The notes below the pieces were generated by a model. That model was not told where the DNA came from and ran no database searches. It saw only the letters and a list, made by a program, of their open reading frames with translations. Below are positions 21,403-32,410 of a DNA stretch of 64,000 bases, one piece after another. The stretch is from Silene latifolia (lineage: Eukaryota > Streptophyta > Magnoliopsida > Caryophyllales > Caryophyllaceae). Numbering within the stretch: position 1 is the first letter of the stretch; the number at the start of each line of letters is the position of its first letter. The position numbers and the translations under genes were made by a program. The stretch lies in contig NC_133529.1 in assembly GCF_048544455.1 (NCBI RefSeq), positions 56,580,271 to 56,644,270 of the forward strand, in the 5' to 3' direction.

Positions 21403-24400
21403 TTATTGTTTTGCCCTTTTTGCTAGCATATGGGCTACAGCATTACATGAACGATTAATATAAGAAACAGACAGACAATGAAAAGATTTAGCTAGTTCTA
21501 AAATATCAGCAACTAAGGTCTTCGTGAGTTGATTGGATGATCTTCCTTCAACAAGTTGTGTGAGAATCGTAACACAATCCGAAGCAATATGGACATGAAG
21601 ATACTTCATGTACATTGCCCATTTGAGGACCTCCAGAATACCCCTCCCTTCAGCCTGCTCTGGACTTTGTGAGAAAGTTGAGACACAGAATTCAGATTTG
21701 TTACCGTCTGGTTGTTGGCTTACCCATCCAATACCCGTATGTAAGTTATCCGTCCAAGCAGCATCGACCATAACTTTTACTTTGCAGCACAAATTTGAGG
21801 ATCCTAAAATAGAGAATTCTTGTCCTTGTAAAAGATTTGTTTGCAAACTGTTCTCCTCGGAGTCGGGCCTTAAGAGCATGAAACCCGGTGGTACTTGATC
21901 ATTCCCATTCTCTGATAATTCTATAGCTTTAAGCTCAGTGTTGTAGGTTGATTCATAAATTAACATGGCGCCAGTCATTGAACATTTAGATGATTTGAAT
22001 AAATTGTTGTTTCTTACCTTCCAAATAGTCCAGAGCGTACATAAGAAGGAAATAATACCATTGGTGTTTTCTTTATCCTTTAGGAGTAGCATAATCCAAT
22101 TCATAATCCAGTTTTTGACATTAATAAAATCACTGTTGCCCACCCGAATACCAAGAACACTTCCCATCCATAGTCTGCGAGTTACTTGACAGTCCCTAAA
22201 CAAATGTTCAAGTGATTCCTCCGCAGTGCAAGATACATCCAAACAGCATGTAGTACAACTTGTCTGAATATTTCTTCGTGTAAGCTCGCACCCAATAGGT
22301 AACGTATCAGTAAGAATTTTCCATACCAAAATAGTCCATACCTTAGGTCCCGGTAATTTCCACAATTTCTTATTGACAAAGCCCCTAAAATCTGGCCCTA
22401 ACCTAGTCAAATCCTTCCTAGTAGCAGACACAGCCCAATGCTTCTGATTAGCCCTAAAATACCCAGCCTTTACCAAGTAATTTCCCGTCCCAGATCCTTT
22501 CCAATAAAGGCAGTCGTCAACTGTCCTTAAAGGTAGTGGTATAGCCAAAATACGCTTACCCCACATGGGCTGAAAGAAACTAAAGATACGATCCTCGTCC
22601 CAGGAGGAAGTAGACTCCTTTATAAGATGTCGTACCTGTAAATTAGTTAAATTTGGCTCTCCTTGTAGCAATTCCGGGTCCTTTGGTAAGGGTATATCTC
22701 CATGAACCCACTTTGTTGTCCAAACATTGAGGTTACTATCTGTTCCTATCCTCCAGGCGCAGTCCTCCCTTATCAACTCCATACCCCACTCTAGACTGCG
22801 TCCTCCCCAAGAAGCCATATTCCGCTTTGATGGAGCAATAGTTTGTTGCACAGATTGTTTAAATCCGTATTTTCGTCCCATAGTCATGTGAAGAATAGAG
22901 TGTGGTTCAGAAATAATACGCCATGATGTTTTAGCCAACAATGCTTGATTGAGACACCTAGTATTTCTAATTCCAAGGCCTCCCAGACTCTTTGGCTGAC
23001 TTAGAAAAGTTTTACTACACCAACTAATGGACTTGCTTGACCGACATCCCGCCCACCAAAAATGTGACAACAAAGAATCAAGTTTGTTAGTCACACTTAC
23101 CGGCATTTTAAACACCGATAGAAAATAAATGGAGAGAGAAGACAAGACCGCCGAGATAAGCGTAAGTCGCCCAGCTGGAGAAAGTAACAGTCCATTCCAA
23201 GACGATATTCTCTTCTCAACTTTCTCAATGAGGAAGTTAAAAAGACATCTCTTTGTAGTTTTCTCAAGAGAATTACTAACATCTGAAGGTAAACCCAAAT
23301 AAATGCCAAGAGAATTTGAAACTGGAGCCTGAAATAAGCGCATACAAGTAGTAGCAAAAGCCATTGTTGAGCTTGGGCTTAAGAGGAGCGCGGATTTCGC
23401 CTGATTAATGAACTGTCCAGAAGCTTGACAATAATTGTGTAGAATATTAGAAAGTACCTGACAACCCTTCTTATCACCTTCTACAAAAAATACGGAGTCA
23501 TCTGCAAATAAAAGATGGGAGATCGGCATACCCCCTCGGGATATTGGTACCCCACGCAATGACTTTGATGCCAAGGCCTTTTGAATATTTTGAGAAAGCA
23601 TTTCCGTGCACAAAACAAATAAATAAGGTGATAATGGATCTCCTTGCCTAAGACCGCATCTAGGTTGAATGGAAGAAGTCGGGACGCCATTAATGAGAAT
23701 TTCATATGAAACAGTAGCAACACAGTTCATAATCAGGTTAATAATTTTATCCGGAAAACCCATCTTCTGCAAAGTCATGGAAAGGAAATTCCAGTCCAAT
23801 CTGTCATATGCTTTACTCATATCAGCCTTAAAAGCCATTCTAGACAATTTTCCGGTAGACCTCGAGATCTTGTGTATAACTTCTTGAGATAAAAGTATGT
23901 TATCCGCAATACACCGTCCTGGCACAAAAGCATTCTGAAATGGACCAACCAATTTTCCCATAAAACCTTTCAACCTATTAGTGACGCATTTAGTAACTAT
24001 CTTCATAATGACGTTACATAAGCTAATCGGCCGATAATTTTCCACACCTTCTGGATTTGCACATTTTGGAATTAAGGTAATAAACGTCTTATTCCATTGT
24101 TGCGGAACAACACCAGAGTTAAGTGTCTGTAAGACCGCAGATACGACATCATCTTTAATAAAGTGCCAACATCGTTGATAAAAAATTGCTGGAAACCCAT
24201 CTGGGCCGGGTGATTTAAGTGCCCCTAGCTGGAAAACCGCTGTTCGTACTTCCTTCTTTGAAAATGTAGCAGCAAGAGTGTCCTTGTCATCATCCTTTAA
24301 AAAAACTTTATCAAAATTGAAAAAGTCTTGGTGTTGCAACTTATAATCATCAGGTGAAATGATAGGTGTAGAAACATTGTAGATACCCTTATAATGAGTA

Positions 24401-25590
24401 ACAAAAGCATCCTCAATCTCTATCCTCTCAAATAACCAATCTCCATGACTCGATTTAACCCCAACAATATGATTTTTCCCTGCTCTTGCTTTAACACAAT
24501 TGAAGAAATATTTAGAACATATATCACCTTCTGTAGCCCATTTAAGCTTAGCCCGTTGTTTCCAGTATATTGCTAAATTCCGAGAATATTCAGAAACCCC
24601 ATTTCGAAGGACATCAAAAGTGGAATGGTCACCAGACTGTATTGCAGTATCCATAGCTGAAGAAAGTTCTTTATCAAATTCCGTCCATTGGCTATTCCAT
24701 TCTTTGCGTTTATTTAAAGACCATAGCTTCATTATTTTCCTTGTTGAAATCAACTTATTACCTAATATTAAAACATGAGTGCCCACCCATCTTTTCTGCC
24801 AATTACTTCTAATAGCTTGCAAACATTCTGGATAATTAAAATTCCATGCTTCAATTTTATATGGTCTTTTCCCTCCACTTTGTAGAAGGTCTGTATCAAA
24901 GATAATTGGTGCATGATCAGATATTTGAATTGGATAATGTAAAATACCCGTATTTGGATGAAGATCATGCCAGTTCGGAGAACCATATCCCTTGTCTAGT
25001 CTTTCATATATCCTGTGCCCAGATCCCCTATTATTGCACCAAGTGAATTTTGGACCTTTGAACGGAACATCCAGAAGACAATGTTGAGTCTTCCATCGTT
25101 TGAAACACCCCACTCCATCAATAATACCTACCCGTCCTCCCCATTTATCACTTTGGTACTCTATTTGATTAAAGTCACCAAGTAGGATGAAAGGATCAGA
25201 GAAAGTATTCATCCAAGTGGAGAGTTCATTCCAAACAGCACCCCTGAGATGAGTTTTAGGTTCACCATAAACTAGACACAAATACCAATGACGTACACTA
25301 CATTGCATAACTTTGACAATGATAAAATTCTGACATACATAGACACATGAGAAAACAGATGGATCCCTAAAACCTAACCATAAACCACCCTTAGTACCTT
25401 GGGCATCTATTCCCAAACTATGACCAAATCCTAAATGACGAAACAAGGGGTCAACAAAAGAAACACTACACTTAGTTTCTGACAGAAAAACAAAATCAAA
25501 ATAAGACGTAGATAAGATCGCTCTAGCCTTAGGAATTGAGGGAGCGAGCGGATCATTTAAACCCCGACAATTTCAAGATAAGCCCTTCAT
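21403..25590 (-). pseudogene. LINE ORF2: endonuclease, reverse transcriptase, RNase H
   Basis: The start is ATG 25590-25588, which overlaps the ORF1 stop as ATGA. The protein begins MKGLS, stop, NCRGLND: codon 6 is TGA (25575-25573) where the family has Trp (SWNCRGLN). Downstream the frame is open for 1347 codons: endonuclease motifs GDFNQIEYQSDKWGG and SDHAPIIF; RT motifs FKADMSKAYDRLDW, GLRQGDPLSPYLF and FADD (23508-23497); a zinc-binding RT region with TCCLDVSCTAEESLEHLF; and a C-terminal RNase H (DAAWTD, ASDC, NAVAHMLAK). It nicks target DNA and copies its own RNA there. The next ATG (25446) would lose the N-terminal endonuclease strand. Confidence 0.93.
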
Positions 25591-28049
25591 GACGAGAGAG
25601 GAAGTTGAGTATGGTCAACTCCCGCAACACCGGAATCTGAAGAACTTACAGAAGTGGAACCCATTATATCATCTTGGATACTCAATCTGAAAGCAGCTCG
25701 TTCACATACCCTACCACTGTCGACGTTCATAGGAGCAGATGAAACCGCAATAAAGGCCAAACCTTTAGGCGTGACTGGATCAGTGCAGGAACCAGAAGAC
25801 TTTGAATCAGCTTCTAAATCACCTCCCTTCTCATACCCTTTCCATCTCTTTCCCAAACGTTCAATGAACCTAGCAGCCTCATCCTTAGATTGAACTGCCT
25901 CATCAGGTAGTGTTATTAAATCTGGGTCTGTCATGGCCTTCCTTTTCAAACCACTCCCTGAAGAATTAGCAGACCCCTCTGACTCAGAAACACCCGAACC
26001 CTTAGAAGATTGCACAAGCTTCCATAAATCATTGCATGACATGCTTGGTAGCAAACCAGCCCTAGAAGTCGTACTATGTGACATAGTAACAGATGCTATA
26101 CCCAACTTGTCCTGACCCGCTCCTTCCTGAATGTCCACCATTTGATTTGTATTCATATCATTAATTACCCCATCTGCAGCATCCGAGTTATTTCCCAATC
26201 CATTCAAAGACAATAACAGATTCAATTCCCTCATTGAATCCGCAGAAGATACAAATTGACTGTTAGATTCTTCAAAAACGGTATCAGAAGAGCTACCAAG
26301 TTGACTAAGCACTCCCCTAGGAGATAACACAGCATTCGGTGAAGGTAAATTAGGTGTCATTTCACCTTGATACAAATTATCCTCATTCAGATCATGTCGA
26401 TGGTCATGGTACATCAATGGTAGGTCAGGCGGGATAATGAAAGCCTGATTATACCCCGCAATATCGTCCTCTAACCTAGCTCTATTTCTATTACCCTCCA
26501 GCCTATTATAAATGGATTCCTGAATTTCCAGATCATGGTCAACCAATTCATCCCCAAAACTATCAGCATCACGAACATATTGTAAATAAGGATCCTCTAC
26601 AAAATTACCTGGAATTGTTCCTCCTTGCTGTTGTTCTGCAGTTGCAGTTTGTGTGTTTAATCCATCCTGAACAGTAGCCTGTCCAATATCCTCCATTGCA
26701 GCAGACGAACCCTCATTCACAACATCATTTAAATTAACATGCATTGGATTCACAGGACGGTCAATAGTTTCACCTTGAAGATTATTAATAGGGACCTCAC
26801 TAAACTCTTGTTCGTTATTATTTGCTGCCTGAGAAGACCCAATATCTCTCTCCACCACAGTTGCAGTTTCATTTGAATCATTAATCATAGAAGAGACACC
26901 ATGATTAACAGATCCGTTAATCTGTTCATTTGAGACAACCGTAGGCATAGGTGCATCTTGGGCCTGAACCTGTTCCGCATTTTCATTCGAAGCAGCCGCA
27001 TGCATGGGAACATCTTGAGCCTGGACTCCATTGGGGTAAACAACCGCCCCAGAAAAAGGTTGATGATTCCTTGCAAACCTATCACCAGGCTGCACCCTAC
27101 CACCAGCAGTTATCCCAAGATCAAAGTGGACAGCTTTTTCTGGATCAGAATCAGCCGGAACTGGTCTATTTCTATTAGGACCCATCTTGACTCTTGATGT
27201 CGTATACTTTGTTGTGCATGGCTGTGCACGTAAATCCAGATTAAACATCGAGAACTCACGTCTAGTTTGAAAGATAACAAAACCCTTGGAAACAGCCGTC
27301 TCCAATGCAGCATTAACAGAAGAGCGTATGTTGAAAGTATTCTCCCTACATCTGGAATATTTATGCCCCACTCTCCCACACCGAGTACAATATTTGAACA
27401 CCTCCTCGTATTTAAACTGTATCCAGACCAGAAACCCGTCATTGCATGCAAGGAAGAAACCTGGAACTAAAGGATCATTAAGGTAAACACAAACCCTAAT
27501 TCGCAGGTAATCATTTTTTGGCACAAATTCAAAAGGCTCCACAGCATACTGTCGACAAATTAGTTGTCCAGCAATATCTCCCACATGCATGTTGAGATAC
27601 TCAAAGGGCAACCCACAAACTCGCACCCATAGACATGCAAGTGGAAACCTAACAGTTTTTGGGACCGTTTCTGGAAACCATCGTGATAAAACCATAAGAG
27701 CACCCCTGAAAACAATAATACTCCTATCTAAGAGGTCTGCCCTATCTTCATCATCACTACAGAAGATAGCATAAATATCCCCCATCTGATGAACCGCCAC
27801 ATAACCCCGCAATGCCCAATGACATTCAATGTATCTTGTCAAAGCCGAATCCGAGAATAATCGATAATCAACAAAGTAACCCAAAAGGCACTTGTTCCAG
27901 AAAGCAAAAGTATCCCCCAAAGAGTCTGGGTTAAAAGCCACAACAGGCCCAGACCTGGGAAACCACCAAGCAGTATCAAACTCATGGGGCTCCTCAAAAG
28001 GGATATGTGGATCCTGACGGAAGAAAGCTTGTGGGAATGGATGATCCAT
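25587..28049 (-). CDS. LINE ORF1 nucleic-acid-binding protein (820 aa)
   Basis: An uninterrupted frame. Residues about 45-190 match the plant L1 ORF1 pattern (DUF4283: FWNKCLLGYFVDYR, VFRGALMVLSRWFPE, PLACLWVRVCGLPFEYLN). A CCHC zinc knuckle follows at residues 221-234 (CTRCGRVGHKYSRC). The remaining 580 residues are low-complexity and rich in Asn, Asp, Ser and Gln, with repeats of VQAQDVPMHAAASNENAEQ type. It would bind LINE RNA and form the retrotransposition particle with ORF2. Its stop overlaps the ORF2 start by ATGA. Confidence 0.93.
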   Translation of the reverse strand: MDHPFPQAFFRQDPHIPFEEPHEFDTAWWFPRSGPVVAFNPDSLGDTFAFWNKCLLGYFVDYRLFSDSALTRYIECHWALRGYVAVHQMGDIYAIFCSDDEDRADLLDRSIIVFRGALMVLSRWFPETVPKTVRFPLACLWVRVCGLPFEYLNMHVGDIAGQLICRQYAVEPFEFVPKNDYLRIRVCVYLNDPLVPGFFLACNDGFLVWIQFKYEEVFKYCTRCGRVGHKYSRCRENTFNIRSSVNAALETAVSKGFVIFQTRREFSMFNLDLRAQPCTTKYTTSRVKMGPNRNRPVPADSDPEKAVHFDLGITAGGRVQPGDRFARNHQPFSGAVVYPNGVQAQDVPMHAAASNENAEQVQAQDAPMPTVVSNEQINGSVNHGVSSMINDSNETATVVERDIGSSQAANNNEQEFSEVPINNLQGETIDRPVNPMHVNLNDVVNEGSSAAMEDIGQATVQDGLNTQTATAEQQQGGTIPGNFVEDPYLQYVRDADSFGDELVDHDLEIQESIYNRLEGNRNRARLEDDIAGYNQAFIIPPDLPLMYHDHRHDLNEDNLYQGEMTPNLPSPNAVLSPRGVLSQLGSSSDTVFEESNSQFVSSADSMRELNLLLSLNGLGNNSDAADGVINDMNTNQMVDIQEGAGQDKLGIASVTMSHSTTSRAGLLPSMSCNDLWKLVQSSKGSGVSESEGSANSSGSGLKRKAMTDPDLITLPDEAVQSKDEAARFIERLGKRWKGYEKGGDLEADSKSSGSCTDPVTPKGLAFIAVSSAPMNVDSGRVCERAAFRLSIQDDIMGSTSVSSSDSGVAGVDHTQLPLSS

Positions 28050-28484
28050 ATTATGAGAAAATATTATTTGTGAACAAGATAGAAGATTAGATTATAAATT
28101 GATGAGATACACAAAAATAGGTTTAACTGCTTAAATAGTAGAAATTAGGGTTTTAGAGAAGATTGGAAAAGGAAGAGACGCAGACAAGAAAGCAGAAAAA
28201 GAAGAAGGAAGCAACACAGATTGGGTAGATGAAACGGCTAAAAAGGAAGAACACGCCAAGCCTATACTTTTGCCTGCATGCAAATGATTAGATTATTTCT
28301 GAACACGGAAGATAAAAGGTTTACACAAAGAAAGAGATCTTTACGCAGAGTGAAAATAGATTTTTAAAGAAGAAAGGAAACAGGAAACTCCCAAGGGGGA
28401 GAGAAAACTCTCTCTAAAAAATTCTAGAGAGAAGAATATTAATTGTTTTTTAAAGGAGTATTTAAGGATCTGACTCTTCGAAAT

Positions 28485-31064
28485 GACTTCACTAAGATGG
28501 TTAAAAGTAGTTGGCAGTACCAATTTCGCGGATCCTATATGTTCTGTCTCTCTAAAAAATGCAAATTACTAAAGCAAAAGGCTAAAAAATGGAATCAATC
28601 TACCTTTAGAAATATTTTTAGACAACTTTCAATTGCTGAAAAAAAGTTAGAGATTATTCAAAACCAACTTGGTTCATCCCATGTTGCGGTTTTAGAAGTA
28701 GCTTGATTGAAATGGTGAAAAAACGAGATGCCCTACTTGACTATAAACGCATTTATTAGCAACAGAAAACTCGTATAGATAAAGCTAAGTTTGGAGATAA
28801 TAATACCAAGTATTTTCAAAACCACGCCACTATTAGACGTAGTAGGAATGGAATTAAGCAGTTCATTAATAGGAACGGTGCTTGTATTACTGACCGAGAA
28901 CTCATTAAACAAGAAATATCGACTTAATTTAAAATTAGGTTCACAAAAATCAACTTTGTCTTTTCGACAAAAATGAGGACTTTAAGTCGATTAGTGGATT
29001 AATTACTGCATTTAAGATGACGAATTTCTTACAAGTAATGTTAGTATGGAAGAGGTTAAACAAACTGTATTTAATTTAGCCGCAAATAAATGTCCAGGTC
29101 CTGATGGTTTCCCTATAGAGTTCTTTCAAAAATATTGGGATATTGTAGGAAATTCTGTAACTAAAGCAGTTCTAGCTTTTTTCCATTCGGGTAAATTATT
29201 GAAAGAAATAAATCATACTTTCATAGCATTAATTCCTAAAATTGATAATCCTCAAACAGCAAACCATTTCCGCCCTATTAGTCTTTGCTCAACAATCTAT
29301 AAAATTATTTCGAAAATTATGGCCACTCGTCTTCGTAGTGTCTTGCATAAGATTATCCACCCTTTTCAAGGTGCTTTTACACCTAATCGTTTTATTCAAG
29401 ATAATATCCTTCTTGCCCACGAAATTTTCAACTCTTTTAAGCATAAAAAAGGTAAAGGTGGCTGGATTGCTATTAAACTTGATATGGAGAAAGCATATGA
29501 CCGACTAGAATGGAACTTTATTGAGGAAACTTTTAGACAAATGGTTTTCAATGATATATGGATTTCATGCATCATGGAATGTATAAAAACTGTCTCGTTC
29601 TCGATGTTAGTAAATGGAACACCGGGTGACATTTTTACACCCACTCGAGGCATTAGACAGGGAGACCCACTCTCGCCGTATATATTCATTATGTGCGCCG
29701 AGATTCTAGCAAGATCTCTACAAAAAAATAGTGATCTTAGTTCTAGTGATATTGATATTAGAATTGGATCTGGGGTGGAGAAAATCCTTTTTCTCACTTT
29801 TGCGGATGATACTATCATTTTCGCTAAAGCTTCTAATCAGAGTTGTGGAACCATTAAGTCTATTTTAGATAAATTATGCACGATATCAGGACAATTTATC
29901 AATTTTGACAAATTCACCTTTCAATGCACTAGAAATATTGACTGGTCTCTTCGAGAATCCTTTAGAGGTATTCTCCATATGAACGAGGAAGCTCACCTAG
30001 GTAAGTACTTAGGATGTCCTATCATTGATAGTAGAGTTACTAAAAATACTTTCGACAGTATTATTCATTCTTCTCATAATCAATTATAAAAATGGAAAGC
30101 GAATTCTTTATCACAAGCAGGTAGACTAGTTCTAATCAATGCAAATTTAGCCTCAAAAGGAACTTTTCAAATGCAAAGCTTCCTTCTTCCCTCGTCAATC
30201 CATAAAAGAATGGATAAGATTAATAGAGATTTTCACTGGAACATAAATCCTTCTCAACGATCCCCTAATATGATTGGTTGGCAAAAAGTTTGTTTACTAA
30301 AATCTTTGGGTGGACTAGGAATAAAAACGTCTGAAGCAGCTAACAAAGCTCTCCAAATGAAACTCTTATGAAAAATTCTTATGGATAAGGAAAATATATG
30401 GGTCAAAGTGATAACTAAAAAATACTTGAGAAATTGCTCACTTTTTGACCATAAGCCAAACTCAGTATCCTCTTGGCAACGGCGTAAGCTTATGTGTGTT
30501 CGAAATCTCTTTAGAAAAGGACTAAGATGGCATGTAGGTAATGGTAACAACATTAAGTTTTGGTCTGATAATTGGGTTTTTTCACACCCACTTACAAGTA
30601 GTATGGTTGATGATGATAGTAACCATGATTCTAATCTTTTGGTTAAAGATTTCATAACCTCAGACAAACAATGAGATGTTTGTAAATTATCCAGTTTAGT
30701 GAATAACGATTTTGTAAATCAGATTACTAACATTCCATTGCCACATAATGATATTCCTGATACCCTCATTTGGGGGCTGTCCATAGATGGAAATTTTTCT
30801 ACCAAGACAGCAACTTGGTTAGCGCAAGGTTTGTTCGATCAAGCTCTTGACAAGTGTGAATTTCAGTGGATTTGGAAATTGAATATTTTTCCAAAATTGA
30901 AATTTTTTCTTTGGAAAGCCTGTGTTGACGGCCTTCCAACGAAAAGTAAACTTCTTAAGAGTCATATTGATGTTCCACCTCATTGTGTTCTGTGCAACAA
31001 TCTCATTGAAAACAAAGATCGTTTCTTTTACGAATGTCCAAGACCGGAACATTATTAGTTTCAA
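28485..31064 (+). pseudogene. Old LINE ORF2, reverse transcriptase part
   Basis: Resumes the frame broken at 21360. The RT core is 29046-30089: NKCPGPDGFPIEFFQKYW, ALIPKIDNPQTANHFRPIS, KLDMEKAYDRLEW, RGIRQGDPLSPYIF and FADD at 29799-29810. It continues through QAGRLVLINANLAS and the zinc-binding RT region (WIWKLNIFPKLKFFLWK, HCVLCNNLIENKDRFFYECP). Stops occur at 30087-30089, 30369-30371 and 30672-30674, and there are breaks between 28700 and 29046. Confidence 0.88.
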
Positions 31065-31349
31065 CGAATTTTTGTTAAAATATGATAATATTACAAGTCA
31101 AAGTTTTCTAACGAAACTTAATTATCTCAAAGATTTAATTCCAAAAGATGATTTCATTAAGATTATTTTTATTTGGTGGAATGCATGGTTTCATAGAAAT
31201 GATATTTTTAATGTTAATTTAAGTATCAGCAAACTTATTATTTTATGTAATAATAGCACTAAGACTTGAAATGTGACTAGATTTAAGGATCTTAACAATC
31301 CCGAGATAGAAGAGTCAGCTAGAAACAACTCTAGTAAGAAAGAAATTTG

Positions 31350-31788
31350 GTGAGAAAAACCTAGAAACGATTTCCTAAAGCTAAATTTTGACGGATCGAG
31401 AATAGAAGGTAATAAAGCTGTTTTAGGATATTCTATAAGAGATCACAATAGTAAAGTCGTTTTGTTGGGAGCAAAAAAATGCGGATCCAATAGTATCCTT
31501 GTAGCGGAAGCTCTCGCTTTAAAAGAAGGTATTTTAGTAGCTAAATACTTAGAAATCTCAAAGTTAATTGTGGAGGGTGATAATTTATGTGTTATTAACT
31601 CGATTCGAGGTGCTTGGCAAATTCCTTGGGAAATTTCTAATATTATCAAGGATGTGAAATTAGACCTTCATTTTTTCGATTAAGTGATAATTAAACATTG
31701 CTTTCGTGAAGCCAACAAGGTTGCTGACTTCATGGCTTCTATTGGACATTCATGTCCAACTCTTTCGAGGTGGTTTGATAGCCGGTAG
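31350..31788 (+). pseudogene. Old LINE ORF2, RNase H domain
   Basis: LKLNFDGSRIEGNKAVLGYS, SILVAEALALKEG and LIVEGDNLCVIN give the D-E-D pattern of the plant RVT_3 RNase H. The end is HCFREANKVADFMASIG. There are stops at 31351-31353 and 31681-31683. The poly-A begins at 31866. Confidence 0.82.
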
Positions 31789-31930
31789 CTTCAACTTATC
31801 TCCATCATTCGAAAGGATGAGATAGGTTGGTCATACCCTAGAGGATCAACCTAATTTTCTTACCTAAAAAAAAAAAAAAAAAAAGTCTCAAATAATTAGT
31901 TGAAATTGAAATAAATAGTTTAAAAAGTTA

Positions 31931-32193
31931 CTCCCTCCTATTCATTTTAACCCTCCTCCTTTTTTTTTTCATCTATTTATATAACTCTCCCCCTTTCCTT
32001 ATTTAGTAAAGTTTTATACTTATTTTAATCATCTTTTCTCCACAATAATACTTATTTTAATCATCTTACCCCACAATAATACCTTCCCTCTCTCCAATTA
32101 CCTTACACCACCACAATACTTTACAATAAAATAATCATCCCCTTAATTTGCGTGCCATTTTAAAAGGGGAGAGTTAAAATGATTAGGAGGGAG
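31931..32193. mobile_element. Stowaway-type MITE upstream of the small HSP gene
   Basis: 263 bp between TA dinucleotides (31929-31930 and 32194-32195). The inverted ends CTCCCTCCTATTCATTTTAA and the complement of TTAAAATGATTAGGAGGGAG match in 19 of 20 positions. No coding capacity. Confidence 0.9.
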
Positions 32194-32247
32194 TATTTCA
32201 ATTTTAGTTTGCTTGCGGAAAAAGAAGCCTCATAATCTCACTTCTCA

Positions 32248-32260
32248 TTCCAGAACCTTC
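32248..32260 (+). promoter_or_regulatory. Perfect heat-shock element
   Basis: TTCCAGAACCTTC is an uninterrupted TTC-nn-GAA-nn-TTC trimer, the binding site of heat-shock factors. Three more TTC units spaced 10 bp apart follow at 32273, 32283 and 32293 (step-type arrangement). It lies 51 bp upstream of the TATA box. Confidence 0.85.
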
Positions 32261-32310
32261 TCTTCCAACCGTTTCTTAAACCTTCTACAACCTTCCATTT
32301 CCTCCCTCCC

Positions 32311-32318
32311 TATATATA
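32311..32318 (+). promoter_or_regulatory. TATA box of the small HSP gene
   Basis: TATATATA followed by CCCTACACC, about 93 bp upstream of the start codon, which sits in an AACAATGGC context. Confidence 0.8.
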
Positions 32319-32410
32319 CCCTACACCTGTTCCCAACCACGTCATTCACCGCAACAAAATATCTAAAACCCTAAATTGTCTCTCACAAAAAGCTTCTCAA
32401 ATCAGCAACA

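Larger units (their letters stand above)
21361..28471 (-). mobile_element. Nested L1-type LINE, nearly full length
   Basis: A T20 run at 21361-21380 is the poly-A tail of a minus-strand element. The 13-bp target duplication GACTCTTCGAAAT lies at 21348-21360 and 28472-28484. Length is 7111 bp: a 5' UTR of about 420 bp, ORF1, ORF2 and a 3' UTR of only about 22 bp before the tail. ORF1 and ORF2 are open apart from one nonsense codon, so insertion is recent compared with the host LINE. Confidence 0.93.
18565..31884 (+). mobile_element. Old L1-type LINE, split by a second LINE
   Basis: GTCTCAA at 18558-18564 and again at 31885-31891, right after an A20 tail, is a candidate 7-bp target duplication that fixes both ends. 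The 5' end carries the AGAGAGAGAAAAACTCTCT-type sequence also seen at the 5' end of the nested LINE. Without the insertion the element is about 6.2 kb. Order: a 2-kb 5' part without a recognisable ORF1, endonuclease, reverse transcriptase, zinc-binding RT region, RNase H, poly-A. Many stops and shifts make it inactive. Confidence 0.82.
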
